64,000 nt of DNA. Origin: Siderastrea radians (taxonomy: Eukaryota > Cnidaria > Anthozoa > Scleractinia > Rhizangiidae). Under the pieces are notes generated by a model. It did no database searches, was not told where the DNA came from, and saw only the letters and a list, made by a program, of their open reading frames with translations. The translations under genes and the position numbers were made by a program. Where the stretch lies: positions 54,586,574 to 54,650,573 of the forward strand of contig OZ024889.1 of NCBI GenBank assembly GCA_964017195.1, written 5' to 3'. Positions 47,092-59,537 of the stretch are shown one piece after another; the stretch's first letter is position 1, and every line of letters starts with the position of its first letter.

Positions 47092-49469
47092 CATTGAAGG
47101 GACAGTTACCGTGATGTGATGGATGAGATATTCTGGTAGCTTTCTCTTTAGTGAGAATGCAAGGGACTGCATCCGTCTATCCTCCTTAGTGAAGTGTCCG
47201 CCTTTATAATGGCAGATGAGGAAAAGGACTGAATGTGTACGACTGTGCGATGGTCTTTGCAAACTTGTCTCAGAGGGGTATAAATCGGATTAAGATGTTA
47301 TTGTTGTGGGGTGCTTTAGAGCGATTTATAATCGAGTGTCAAAACCAAAACTGTAGTAAATACTCTGGCCAATCACAATACATATAAACAACACAGTGAA
47401 CCAATGGGAAAGCAAGTGAGAAGATACGATTGGCTTTGTTTTTACTTCTGATCGATTATATGTAAGCATGCGGTGCGTTTCTAGCCAGTGTCAGAGTATA
47501 GTATAGTAGAACCAAAGCAAATGCGAGTTAAGACAGTTCGACACTCAATTGAAAGCCACTCTAAATTAACACAGTTCTGAAGAACCAGACAATAAGAAGG
47601 GCTCCTGTACAAACTTTAAAAAAAAAGAATACGTACATACATACGTAGACTATGAATATCTCATTTCACTTGATAATAGCTCTTTTTATAGTTGCAATGT
47701 AATTGAACGTGGATGTGAGGCAATTTCGGGCAACTTTGCAGTTTCTGCCCGAAATTGCCTCATTCCACGTTATACATTGGAATGCAAATTAGAAAAGTAA
47801 ATTGTGAAAAGCGCAGTTCCTCACGCAACGAACACAGTTTAGCAGGTACACATTCCAACTTGGCTAACACTTGTGCAAAGCAAAAAATGGACTGTTTGTT
47901 TCTGGGGCCTCCACTGTCTCAGTCAGTGCAACTGAACATTCAAACTTACCCGTATGGAACGAGTTTGTTCTCGGAATTTGTGGGCGTTTGTATTGCCTCA
48001 GTTTTACGATGCACCGTTCGCAGCCACACACTAAGTTTTGCATTTAGAAGAAATATATTTTTAGAAGCAATCAAGGCTTATTTTACCAGAGAAAAACTAG
48101 AGTGTAGTCTTTTACAATTTTTGGGGCGTTGTGTATTACGCACTGCTGAGAAGTGTTGCGTTTGTCTCGCAGTGCTTATTCCGAAGGAGCGCTATGTGAC
48201 GGCCCAAACAGCGTCTTCCGAAAGATACCGGAGAAAGTTTATCTTTCCTGTTAAATACGCTAAAAGAGAGGTACTTTACCGGGTTTTTATAGGCGGCATA
48301 GTTGTTGTAAAATGAAGGGCAGTAGCATTTTGCAAGCGAATAAGTAAAATGACAATTTTCCGTTTTTTGTACGGAACTTTAGTAGGACAAGTTCGATTTT
48401 TTAATTATTGAAGATAAAGGATTGGAAAGAGGAGAACTCTTTCGTCCATTGTCTGTTGCAAATAAAATTATTGCGTATTATATGGGAATTCTCTCGTAAA
48501 TACTTAGGCATTGTTTCCATTTCGGGAGCTGAGAAGTGAATGTAAATAACAATTTTTGCCAGTCAGACGATTGTAGCTAACATTTAGTAGTAGAGAAAGA
48601 AACTTAATCATCAGTGGAATTTTTATGGGTTAAGGCTGAAGAAAATAATAAATGGAAACTAAACCTGAAATACTTCGAAGATTATAGCTTCATAAAGTTT
48701 CTACTCACTTATTCATCGAATCAAACTGCGTCTAAGTTTATTTTAGGATTATACTCAAATAGCTTGTAGCACGTATTGTTATCTTTTTTCAAATAAGAGA
48801 ATCTGTTCGAAGTCCTTTTATCAGTCCAGTGTATGCCGTAATTTTACGCCCTGTATGTATGTGGTTCAACAAAGGTTCCAGTCTGGCTATCACTTGCCCA
48901 TCACCTTTTGTCATTTCCCCATGTAATCGTTGTCATCATTGTTGTTGTTGTATATAACGGAATGAAGCTTCCCGGCCATCCCACTCTTAGGAAGTCGCTC
49001 GCTCAGCGAGTTCAGTATGAGTGACCACTTCTATTACTTTCTATGTTGTTAGGTTGTTGTCTCTTCTCCGCGTGGATTGGATAGCTCCCTGTCCAAACTT
49101 GATACCCCTTTCATGCAGGTCGTCGTAATGACCACCTGGTCTTATTGTGTTGAGGTTCCCTCAGCCTTTTTTGACGTCATTTAGGTAGAACTTGATTTCA
49201 CCAAATAGACAGCAGCACCAACCAGATGATGTGCAATTTCATTGTAACTTATCCTGGCATGACTAGAGATATATGCGTCTCAGATTGCCGCTTTAATCTT
49301 GTCCAATGGGGCGACCCGATTTGCCTTGAGTCTGCAGCTATAGTCGTGCCATTAGGCTCTGAGAGTCCGTTAGCACTACAGTGCGATCACCCTAGGTGGT
49401 ATAGCAGCCGTTTAGATGGGTGCATGGGAGGTCGTTGTGAGGCAATCGCTGCTCAAAGTTTCGTTCTTG
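47092..49469 (+). other. 3' flank of the orphan module
   Basis: Duplicate of 16451-18826. Contains the MITE at 47315-47565, the hairpin at 47703-47775 and a 186-codon ORF (47755-48315) whose counterpart in copy 1 is broken by stops. No gene supported. Confidence 0.55.
47703..47775. repeat. Near-perfect hairpin
   Basis: Arms GAGGCAATTTCGGGCA and TGCCCGAAATTGCCTC with outer AACGTGG/CCACGTT, loop of about 12 nt. The copy 1 version (16983-17050) is less perfect. Confidence 0.8.
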
Positions 49470-51508
49470 TGATTTTTAACCGACGAAGTCGAGTTAGAGC
49501 AGTCGTGACAAGAGGGTCGACTGGTTTGGTCGGTCAAAATACGTCGTGTAAGGTTCACAAGGTGTGTATTTCGCTATGGCCCACGGGATGGGATGACGTG
49601 AGAACAAGAGCGGAGTCGCCATTTTAAATTGGCAGGTCAAGAAAGGTGACGGAGGCTTGGTGGAAGATTTGCTTCGACTGTGTTGTGGTATAATTTTGTG
49701 CTGACCTCTGAACATATAGAGAAGAAGTTGTACACAGACATCGATTAGTACACACACGCACGCACGATAGGACAAGGGCCACATAAAAAAGTATCGTAGG
49801 TGTAGAAGCACACGTCCGCCGAGCAGTGTTGGCTTTGGCCGGACTGAAATATCTGTGCAATACTAGTGAAAGAAAGCAAGGAGGACTGATAATAACAAGA
49901 GGTGATGTCCAGTGGCACTGTTGATGCTGGTGGGACCAAAGTGTTGCTGAGACATCGTAAGCATAGAATCGTTCTCAGTAAATGTTATGAGAGGAAAATT
50001 CTAGTGTATGTTGTTGTGGTTATTTTTACCTGTTTAATACTTGGAAAGTATCCAGCTGCCAACGTTAAGAAAGGTTATTCGCAGGTGGGAAATGAATTAC
50101 TACACGAGGCTGGATCTTCTTGGATAGTATAAGCTGCCCGGAATTATATACCAGTTACTCTTTTTAATTTTTCTGCTTTACTTTTGTTTTTTTACCGATT
50201 TGTTCGATTTTAGAGTTCGAGACAATGACTCAGCTGACTCCGGAAGAGCAAACCGGATTTAACGATTACGTCATAAGACATGCTTTAACGTGTTTGAGAT
50301 AAAGCGACGACTTCGCTTTTTACCAATTTCTCCAGATCGAAAATCATGTTTTTATAGTGCCATATTCACAACAGTATATAAATGCTTCGCTCACAACTCT
50401 CGATAACGGCATGTTCAGTTGTGGCCAAATATATCTTTAAATTGTTATTTTAATTTAACAAAATATTCAACGCGATAAGACAGATGAGCTGAGTCATCCG
50501 ATTTTAAACATTACGTCATTCGGTAACGCAAAAGACAAAATGCTGTCACAATTTTTGTCACGCCGGTTAGCACGTTGAGATTCTGACGATGTGTTTATCT
50601 TTATCGATGATCATGTTTTTATAGTGCCCTATTCACAACAGTATATAAATACATTGGTTACAACTCTCGGTAAAAGCATGTTCAGTTGTGGACAAATGTA
50701 TATCAACATTAATTTTTTTAGCTTAATTCAACAAAATTAAATATTCAAAGCGTAAGACAGATGAGCTGAGTCATCAGATTTTAAACATAACGTCATTCGG
50801 TAACGCAAAGGGCAAAATACTGTCACAATTTTCGTTACGCCAGTTAGCATGGCACGTTGAGCCAAGTAAAAACATTAATCGAGGGTGGAGTGGGTCAAAA
50901 CGACTGGTAAATGCCTATAATGCGCTTTCTTGTAACCTGTACGATAGAGCATAGCAATGATTTATTTCGTATTTGCATTCACAATTTGGCTTAAAGAGCC
51001 CTTGACATGATTAAAGGAAACTGTGCACAAAGCGTGGTTCCCAGGTGTGGGGAAAAGTTCAATTCTTTTGGGCTGTTACGGTGCCCATACTGATCAATCT
51101 TAAAGATGTGGTTACTTTTATATTGGGACAATTATCACCCATTTTTTGAAATGCGTCTGTTTTGAGAATTGTGATGGCCTTTTTGTTCAGGGTTTTGAGG
51201 AAGACTGACCAAAAGACAGCGAAAAATGGTCTTGAGTGAAGAATGGATGAGGTCATGGGCATAGTCTGTGGAGCTATGTTTGGTGAGGAGAGGGTGAATA
51301 ATTCAGTTGACCTCCTTTCCAGGGTATTGATTACCTTTTCAGTTGGTCAAATTTCAGCGTTAGTTACAGTTACACACTTTTACTGCAACGTGCTGTTACA
51401 GATGCTTGAATGTTATTGAACCTGCAGTCACGCACGCCTCGCTTGCTTTCTTTTCGAGACGAACCAACACTTCGTCGGTTCTGCACGCATTGCGGGCCTA
51501 TGTTTTTT
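49470..51508. other. About 2 kb present only in duplication copy 2
   Basis: Copy 1 passes from 'caaagtttcgttc' to 'gagagccagagagtc' within about 20 nt (near 18805), while copy 2 has this interval between the same words. It contains a 76-codon ORF (49902-50132) with a hydrophobic segment (VYVVVVIFTCLIL) and a two-unit tandem repeat. Could be an insertion or a copy 1 deletion; no clear terminal repeats seen. Confidence 0.7.
50333..50880 (+). repeat. Two-unit tandem repeat, about 270 bp each
   Basis: Units share 'atcatgtttttatagtgcc', 'tattcacaacagtatataaat' and 'gacagatgagctgagtcatc', starting about 50345 and 50609. Located only in copy 2 of the segmental duplication. Confidence 0.9.
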
Positions 51509-51710
51509 GAGAGCTGGAGAGTCGACGTTTGCCTGCACAACAGCTGGACACATTTCTTATTGCTATTTTATTTTATTGTTTTTGTCTTTCTTAACAGGCC
51601 CATCCCATGCAGTCACCTAATCAGCTAAATCTCGAGTTGACTTGTCTGTTGATATGTTCACCACAACCCCAGCCTGACGAACAGATACTCACACTAATTC
51701 ACGTCACTCC

Positions 51711-51803
51711 TAGCCTCCCACGCAGTCGTTTTTAGGGGAGTCGTATTACCCTCCTCCCCACAGGGTAATACCACTCCCCTTAAAAGGACTGCGTGGGAGG
51801 CTA
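51711..51803. mobile_element. 93 bp hairpin MITE, absent from copy 1
   Basis: TAGCCTCCCACGCAGTC at the left and its exact inverse at the right, with inner GGGGAGT/ACTCCCC also paired. CGTCACTCC before and CGTCATTCC after form an 8-9 bp near-duplicate; copy 1 has a single CGTCACTCC (near 19007). hAT-like by target length. Confidence 0.9.
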
Positions 51804-52547
51804 CGTCATTCCCCGTGATACCGGCGAATTTCAAGCTCATTCCAAATTGTTTTCGTTCAAAATTTATCTGTTGCTTAAGAAATTCAGTTTATTAAGCAAG
51901 GGCAGTTCAGGCTGAGCAAAATTGGAGAGAAACAAAGTACTCGACGAAAAAAATGTAACGAGGGGAAAATGGTTCGGAAAACAGAACGAAAGGTTCGACG
52001 TAAGTGGACATGGGGCGAGCGCGGGGTTGGGGGGCGGGGGTGTAAGTCCGGAAGGATGCCAGAAAAGGGAAGTTTTACTTCCTTTTCCCTCCCCCTACTC
52101 ACTTGTCTCGCTCAGTCTGTAAAAAGCAGAAATGACGCTAACACCTGACGCACATAATTGAATATTCAAACGGAAAATCTAACTTTCAGTACAAATGGTA
52201 AGAAATCCTGGATTTCTTAACCACCTTGTTAAGTTTCCAACAACACTGACATAGTTTCTGCCCACTTAAAGACGTTTGTCGGCAATATGTTAATTTCACT
52301 TCCAGGATTCATAACAAATACTCCAAGTAAAACCTTCAAAATCTTTTATTCGAAGTGAAAAGTTAAATTATATTTGCTGCAATTAAGTAAAACCAAAACG
52401 CAGAACTATAAGACATTAGATAAAGGAGAACGTTTTAACATTTTGATTTCTTATCCAGCTCAGCAGTACCTGCTATACAACACATTGACTACTAAATCTT
52501 AAGACTATATGCCTCTTGACTTACAAAGATTTCTCTGGGGAAGCGAC

Positions 52548-53422
52548 TTAATAGGCCTCTTTCTGACAAAGAATGACTGGGGCAAGTTTCAGGTGCGCTG
52601 GATCCATATCGCAGGGTTGGTCATTCCACTTCCCCGGTCCGCCGCTATATGTGCCAAACATGTTTCCGCACTCCTCGTTGCCATTCACATTGTTCGGTTC
52701 TGCTCTTCCCCAAACATGATAGCCTCGCGCCAGTGGAGTATCGTCAATCCAGTAGAACTTATTGTCGGCTTTGCGGACAAATCCAAGCCACGCACCCATG
52801 GATGTAAAGGTTTTCTGCTTCTTCAGCAAGTCGAAGATGAAGTTGTTTTCATCGGCTGATCTGATTATAGCCAGGTCTCCTCCAAGCATCTGACAAGTTC
52901 TTCGAGCGTCGCTCCACTTCAGGGTTGGAATGTTGATGATCAGGAAACTAGAATTTCCATGGCGAACCCATCCGTCTTCTGCACAAACTATATTAAAACC
53001 GTAAAAGAAGAAGCCCAGTTAGAATTAATATGAAGCATTATATTGTATGTTAAGATTTTTCTTGCACTGAAATCTTAGTACATTTACACGGCTTGTGTGC
53101 ATATCCACGCTAATAAATCCAAATTTTCATCCCGAAACAGGCACTATTAAGACAAATGAATTTGAAATTACGCAAAACGACTAATAAATTTACCTTTACC
53201 ATATTTCTCATACAGTGAGTCAATTTTGTATTTCATCTCGATCAACAGTTGACAGTCGACCTTTCCAAGACCCCAGTTGTTGATGTTAAAGGTTTGATCC
53301 ATCGACTGAGGTGCTTTACCGCTAAGCGCTGAATTAGAACTGGCGTTTTGAAGTTTGCTGTTCGCAGAACCGCTCGTAACCAAGATGAAGGCGATTGAAA
53401 CAAAGCTCGATTTTGGAAACAT
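52548..53422 (-). CDS. Secreted C-type lectin domain protein (lectin 2)
   Basis: Exon 1 53194-53422, exon 2 52548-52987 (TAA); intron with GT-AG; about 222 residues. The start MFPKSSFVSIAFILVTSG is chosen because it begins a signal peptide matching the paralogues, although the frame is open further upstream. A linker (residues about 20-76) precedes the CTLD: WSDARRTCQMLGGDLAII, AWLGFVRKADNKFYWIDD, EPNN (mannose-type calcium site), ECGNMF, KWND and VILCQK. Cys pairs for the core fold are present; the N-terminal extra pair is half lost (VCAEDGW kept, WVCH is WVRH). The only fully intact, best-motif lectin here. Probable innate recognition or symbiont/food binding, inferred from family. Confidence 0.92.
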
Positions 53423-55640
53423 GCTTGAGCCGTGACTGAAGCCGGACTTTGAATTGTTCTCCTGAATGTGTTCGCCTTGAGGACTGAACGCGTCTGTAAA
53501 AAAGCATTGCTTTGTGCAGTGATTCATCAGTGACACAAGTGGAAAGCTGACGTATACAGTGAAAGTTAAACAAGAACAATTTTCATGTTGCAGTCTATTA
53601 ACGTGATTCAGTGGGAAAAATTGAATATTCAGACGCAAAATAATCGCTTGACTTCCCCGGCTTTTGGTGAATTTATGGCAGCCACTAAAAGGTTTAGTTA
53701 GAAAAAGATAAAATTGTTTTAACTGGCTGGAAACAATTTTTCCCTTTCTTCTTGTAATGAAAGATACGCAGTTTTCCTTAACCCCTTGCAACATTGATGT
53801 AACAAAAACGGGTGTGCGAAATATCTCGAGCGTGTCTGGAGTGACACGAATGCAAAACTGCATTACTAACGACATTACTAACAATTATAGTAATTACTTG
53901 CATTCATTTCGGGCGAGCAACAATTCGTTTAAGACAATTTATTTCTCCAAAAGAGAGTCCAACTTGTATCGTTTCTTAAATTTTTCTGGGTTTAAATGCT
54001 TGTCAGGTTTACAACAGTGATTTCACCATTGTTCAGGTTTGTTGTTCGTCAATTTAAGAAACTCCGATACTAAATTGTTTCAAGCTCAGTCACTGATGCA
54101 TTAATCAGCCCACGAGCGCGGTTGTTAATGCCGTTTAATACATGCAGCACGATTTTCCTTTTTTTGCTTCTTTTGAATGCCATGTGTTCTTTAAATTTCT
54201 AACAGGCATTGAATTGGATTTTCATATTACTCTTTTCCCTTCTCTTAATAATTAAAATCTCGATCATCGCAGTTTGGTTCCGTTTACCTGAACTCCTGTC
54301 AAAATTTAAAATTATTTTAACAGTGTTTCTTTGATTGACATCCATCAAAACTCTTTTTGAAATGAGGTGCCTTGAGGCGTGTTTAAGTGAATACCTCTGC
54401 ATGGGAATTTTGGCCGCAGGAAGATGTCGCCCAGTTTGTGGCGCGTGTTGCAATCATAGGGCCGATGATTTAAACATATTCTAACTTAGACCGTGGTTTA
54501 AGGCAACAAATAAACCTCTACATCTGTTTACCAGTGGGTCATTTATAAGAAATAAACGTTGTAGTAGTCTGTGCTACATGCCCGCTTGATATTTATTATG
54601 GAAATAAGTGTGGTCAAGAAGGCTTACATATTTGGATATGCCAGATTGAAATCATCATTTTAGCCCGTTGTTTTGTTAAACCTCGTCTAATCTTTGTTTA
54701 AATAACCGGCCCATAGTGTTTGACTAGTCAACCCGTGTGACTCGCGTATTGGGCTGCTGGCCCAGTCTGTCACTTTATGGCTGTGATGTGTGTTAAATCT
54801 TCTGTGATCAGTAGAACATCTGCTGATTTACCGTACTGTCTTCGCTACGGCATATAACTGATCCATGTTAGAGTGACCAAACATGTAGTCTCCTGTTTAG
54901 TCTCCTTTCCTGGAAGGGTGCATATTATAAAGAACATTGCCGTACCCGATACTATATGTTTGGTAAACCTAACACATGAATCCTATCTGATTATATGCCT
55001 TTGCTGCTCTTACCTGAAGATGATCGCGTTAGATCGTAGGTTAGAAGTGTTCAACCGGAAAATTCTCGTCATAGAATTCTGAAAGAGCAGCTTGGCGCGG
55101 GTGCTGTTACTTTCAGAATTAGTAATAGTTAACCTTCGGGTGGCCGTTACTTTCGGACAGCAGAAACTGTCCAAAAGTAACACCCGAGAGTGATAAGCTC
55201 CCGCAGATAGTTAGAATAAGGGAATAGTGGGGAGTAATGCGTCCGTCAGTTCCAGCAGTGCCCATCCTCCCAGGCAACGGTGGGGCACGTCGCTCGCGTT
55301 GACAATTTCATCAACAACGGATAGTAGCTGAGCTAGAGGTCTACTGAATGGATAAATCAGCCACGGTATAAGTGGAATATTATCCCTCATGCAGAGTTCA
55401 ACCTCGGTCAATCAGCTTTGTGCTAACGTTTGATTTTATGGATTTAACTCAAGCTACTAAACACGGCTGTTTTTTGGGTTGAATTATTTGCGGAATTGAG
55501 CACTTCCCGGTCGCATGTTGGCCAGTGCCTGATGATGGCAGGGGGCTGATTGGGGACTAAACTTCTCTTCATGTACGCGTCTTCGCCTTCTTAGTCACCG
55601 CCAAACGAATCTGAAGGGACCACCTTGAAACAAAGGTACA
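53423..55640. other. Lectin 2 upstream flank, paralogous to 60379-62170
   Basis: Blocks such as 'acgcagttttcc', 'agtcactgatgcattaatcagccca', 'ttcttttgacatcc'-type words and 'ccagcagtgcccatcctcccaggcaacggt' recur in order upstream of lectin 3. No exon or RNA gene recognised. Lectin promoters should lie at the start of this block, but no core element is convincing. Confidence 0.6.
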
Positions 55641-56932
55641 CGCTTCTAATCGAAATACAGGGTACCGGCGGTAAATACCTTAGTTGAAGCTAACTTTGAA
55701 TTAACCCAAGACGTTGCAGAACTTAAAAATACGATCACAAGAAGTAAACCAGAACAAATATGTTGCGACCCTGGAAAAAGAACTTGGAAGTACGAGTTAA
55801 CACGCAGATGACTTTTTGCAGTGTCAGATGAGATCAATTTGGACGACTTGGAGCAATATTCAAGAAAATCACCCCTGGAATTCGACGGCATCCTTGACAT
55901 CGAGATGCCAACAGATGAAGTTATCTGTAAGATAGCACAGAAAACTGGGGTCCAGATGGAAGAGTATGACATCGACATATCTCACCGCATCAAACGGAAA
56001 AAGGGTGACAAACCAATTCTCGCTCGCTTTGCGAATTCACAGACAAAATCTAAGCTTTACAAAGCTAGAATAAATTTGAAAGGTGTTACTGTTTAAAGCC
56101 TTTTTGGCCCCGGCTCGGTGTTTACTTCGGACACTGATAAACCACAACGGATCTTTATAAACAAAAATCTGACCTCATATCGAAAGGAGATGATGTCTCT
56201 TGCAGCAGAGAAAAGAGGAAAGGGAAAGCTACACAGCTTTTGGCCCGTCGATGGAAAGATTTTTATCAAAACGTCTCCAATGGGCAAGCCAAGACAAATG
56301 CATTCTTTGGAAGAAATAAAGGACTTCCAAGTGACTTCTTGTTGTTTTAAAGGGAAGTAACTGGGCATAGTTTCTATATCTAATAATTTATTTACTCTTT
56401 AAATTCTCTAAGTGTTAGTGTTTTGTGCTTATTTGCCTTCTTATTTATTTGTCTATTTATTTATTTTTCTTAACCTAAAATCTCGAAATGACAAACTGCA
56501 ATTTCTTATCTTTAAATGTTAGAAGTCTAAAAAAACCGAAAAAGACGCGTAATCTTTTCCTATTTAAAGGATCAAAACTGCACTTTCTATATTTGCGCCA
56601 AGAAACTTATTCTGAACGTCAAGATGAATTGATATGGAAATCCGAATGGGGAGCACAGATTTTTTCTCCCGAGGCTCTAGTCACCAGAAAGGTGTCTGTA
56701 TTTTGTTGAATCCATTGTGCAATATTCAAATTGACAGCTCCTTTGAGGATTCAGAAGGCAGAATTGTCTTAATTAACGCCTTCTTTGAGACAGTTTTCTA
56801 TATGCAGTGTCTCTGCTCCAAACAATCCGAACTTGCAGAAGGTGTTTATTGAAGCGTTAGAACAATTTCTCAAAAGCTATCATCTCCGATTTGATACTGG
56901 GAGGTGACTGGAATACCACTCTACAATCGATT

Positions 56933-59123
56933 AGGGTTTTCCGATTTAGCGGAATCGGAAAGACTTTTTCCGCCTTGCTGGCTAATTGAGGATGAAAATG
57001 TGTTGTTGATTCAATTTGCACAATGCATTTTCAGTTATTCTTGTCCATTTTCTATTGAGATACTTGACAATAATAAAGCCTTTTTAAAGCAAATACAATA
57101 GGTTGCCTCGATTTCAAAACAATTCAAAAACTCATTAATAATTCATAAGCCCCATGAACCTATCAAATGAGCTCACGTGCAGTGACTTTATATCTAATTA
57201 AAAACACTCCTAATTAGTATGCGGTGTTTATCAGATATAAAGTCAGTGCATGTGACTTAATTATGAATATTAATTATCAAAACATAAACTGACACAAAAA
57301 ATGGTGACTGAACATTTCATCTGATTCTTTCAAGTAATTTAATTACATTACACAGTGGATTTACGTTTTCAGTAGTCATTAAACGGCTTTCGCTATTCTC
57401 TTTGAAAACATCGTAAGTAAACAAAAGTGAAGCGACTATAGCGTAACTTCAGTATCCAAGTGTTGAATTTTTGCCTTCACCTGAGACCACGTGGGTTCCA
57501 CAGTTAATAAAAGAATCTGGTTATGAAGCTCAGCAAAGTCTTTTGTTTTATGTTTTTGTTACCGTTTTTAGCCTTGACCGTGCACAAACAACAATAGGTT
57601 TGAATTTTGTATGAGCAACGAACCAATAAAAATGTCACTGTTAAGTTATTCAGCCATAGGGTGCGAACGTAAAACAAAAGATTGTCCACGGTCGTAGAAC
57701 TTTCAACATAAATTGCAGCACCTTTGTTTGTTTGTTTGTTTTTTTCAGCACCTTTGTTTTGGCCTTTGAAACTTGCAAGGTTTCATAACCAGTCCCTCGA
57801 GTAACTATGGTGGGTTCAGTACAGGCAATTTACTTCTCGTCGTTCTCTGTCGCTCAACAGAAAAATCATACACCACTTACTCACTTACCAAGCGAGTTGT
57901 CTTTAAAATAGCTCTGTTTGGCGGGTTCCCCTTTTCTTCTTCAGAATTTTCGGCTCTCAAAACGTTTGACAAAAAGAAGCGATGTTGACTCCTTCGAAGC
58001 CAGAGCACGTATGAGACAAAAGATGTTTTTGTTGTATAGCAATTTCTTCCTTTTCAAAAGCGCATTGGTTTGAACTCACTGGGGACACGCCCTATCGGTA
58101 AGTTTCGTGGGAGACAAAAGATATGTTTTTGTCGTATGCTAATTTCCAACTTTAACAAAAGCATCATTGTTATAAACTTTTATAGTGGGTGTTTGTTCCG
58201 AGGCAAGGCCGAGGAATTTTAGACCCGATAAAACACTGCTGCTCGTTTATTTAACATTACTTAGTTTCAAAAACTATGCAAATGAATTGCAAAACTGTAC
58301 TTGTATGCATGTATTTCTCTTTAAAATATCACCACCCTTCAGTGTCAACGAGATGCACGTGGACCATGTTAGCAAGTCATCAGAACAGGTCGCCTCGCAT
58401 TTTTAATGAATTTTGTTTATTTTTCTTCATAATTAGCACCAATAATAATCTAATTCAAGACATTTTAATATATTTTTTCAATTTTGAAGAACTCTGTTGG
58501 AACCCACATGTGCACACAACTAAAGGTAAAAATGGTGTCTGGTGTCGAAATACACTAGAAATAGATATTTTTCGAAATCCAACAGAATGATCTATCTGTA
58601 CTCTCAATGACCGCGATGCACGATTGGCCGAACGTTGCCTCCTGTTGGGTGAGATGGAGCATATTGTAACTTCATATAGTTTATTTCTACATCTTCCTTG
58701 GTTATCTTGCCCCGTGAAAACAGTGTGTCAAATAACTGAGGTCAAGTTATCAGACCACAGTTAGAAAAAAACCTTCGTAGAACTCTCTCGTGAAAACAAG
58801 GCATTGGTCCCCATACTGCATACTTATACCGATTAAAATTATTATTTCTAAAAAGAACTTTCGAAATACCGAACGAATATAGGCTAGAAATCTGCATCAC
58901 TGCAAAGCTCTGACTGAACGACTTCTTCAGTATCTTCAGAGGTATTGAGATACCTCTGCCGCGAAACCGGGAACAGAAATAATACTGATTAACTTAACTT
59001 ATGCAATTTGTGCAGGCTCCCTGTTATGCAACAATGGACAAACTAAGTGATTTCAATGACATTTTCAATAGGCGGAAAAATGTGTTCCATTTAAGTGAAT
59101 TTTCCGCTGAATCGGAAAACCCT
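56933..59123. mobile_element. 2.19 kb TIR element nested in the LINE
   Basis: AGGGTTTTCCGATT...GCGGAA at the left is inverted at the right (TTCCGCTGAATCGG...CCCT). ATT abuts both ends (56930-56932 and 59124-59126); joining the flanks with one ATT restores the LINE codons LQSIDKKGG. Interior has no transposase. A smaller inverted repeat lies at about 57165-57263. Confidence 0.88.
57165..57263. repeat. Inverted repeat within the 2.19 kb element
   Basis: Arms 'gtgcagtgactttatatcta' and 'agatataaagtcagtgcatg' with 'taattaaaaacac' and 'gtgtttatca' inner pairs. Probably a small foldback MITE. Confidence 0.7.
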
Positions 59124-59537
59124 ATTGACAAAAAAGGTGGAATTCAATGGAAAGCAACAGCCTGAAACAACTGGATTCACCGCTTTAGCTGCACAGATGG
59201 AAATTGCAATAGAACGACACTAGCGCTGCAATACTTCTCCGCTGCGATACTTTAACTCTACGATATATATTTATTTCTGCGATATGTTAATTCTATTTTT
59301 CCCGAAGCAAAAACAAGGTCGTTCACTTCAAACTTTAAAGCTTTTGAGCAATCAAAAAGATCTTTACCTGAAATTTATAGAAATACTATCTTACAATAAG
59401 AAAACAGAGTTAAATAAACGACCAAATCCACAAGTTCATTTACCACCACATCAAGCGTATGCCCCGGTTTGATCCTAGGACAATACAACACTTGTTTTAC
59501 GATAACTTCTACAGAGAACGTAAAGAATATGACCGCC

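Larger units (their letters stand above)
40261..52432 (+). repeat. Segmental duplication, copy 2
   Basis: Counterpart of 8273-19627 with the SINE at 40431-40728, all four MFSD12 3' exons and the 3' flank. Relative to copy 1 it lacks the 1355 bp transposon (empty site 41669-41673). It has about 2 kb extra at 49470-51508 and a hairpin element at 51711-51803. The homology passes directly into the lectin 2 3'UTR at 52433, showing the ancestral unit was MFSD12 3' half plus lectin. Confidence 0.93.
55650..59205 (+). mobile_element. Truncated non-LTR retrotransposon (LINE), interrupted by another element
   Basis: ORF1 remnants: a coiled coil (NTLVEANFELTQDVAELKNTI, near 55670), an L1-type RNA-binding region at 55821-56096 (EVICKIAQKTGV...DIDISHRIKRKKGDKPILARF) and 56118-56357 (PQRIFINKNLTSYRKEMMSLA). 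ORF2 start: 56488-56932 with APE-endonuclease motifs (NFLSLNVRSLKK, ETYSERQDELIW, GVCILLNPLCNIQIDSS, GGDWNTTLQSI), frameshifted several times. The endonuclease resumes at 59127 as DKKGGIQWKA after a 2.2 kb insertion, then ends. No reverse transcriptase remains. Confidence 0.85.

Noticed and set aside
47755..48315. 186-codon ORF in the 3' flank of the orphan MFSD12 module
   Set aside because: The duplicate in copy 1 is interrupted by stops and frameshifts, and no domain is recognisable.
53423..53884. N-terminal extension of the lectin 2 ORF upstream of its signal peptide
   Set aside because: The extension is not conserved in lectins 1 and 3, and the internal Met begins a shared signal peptide.
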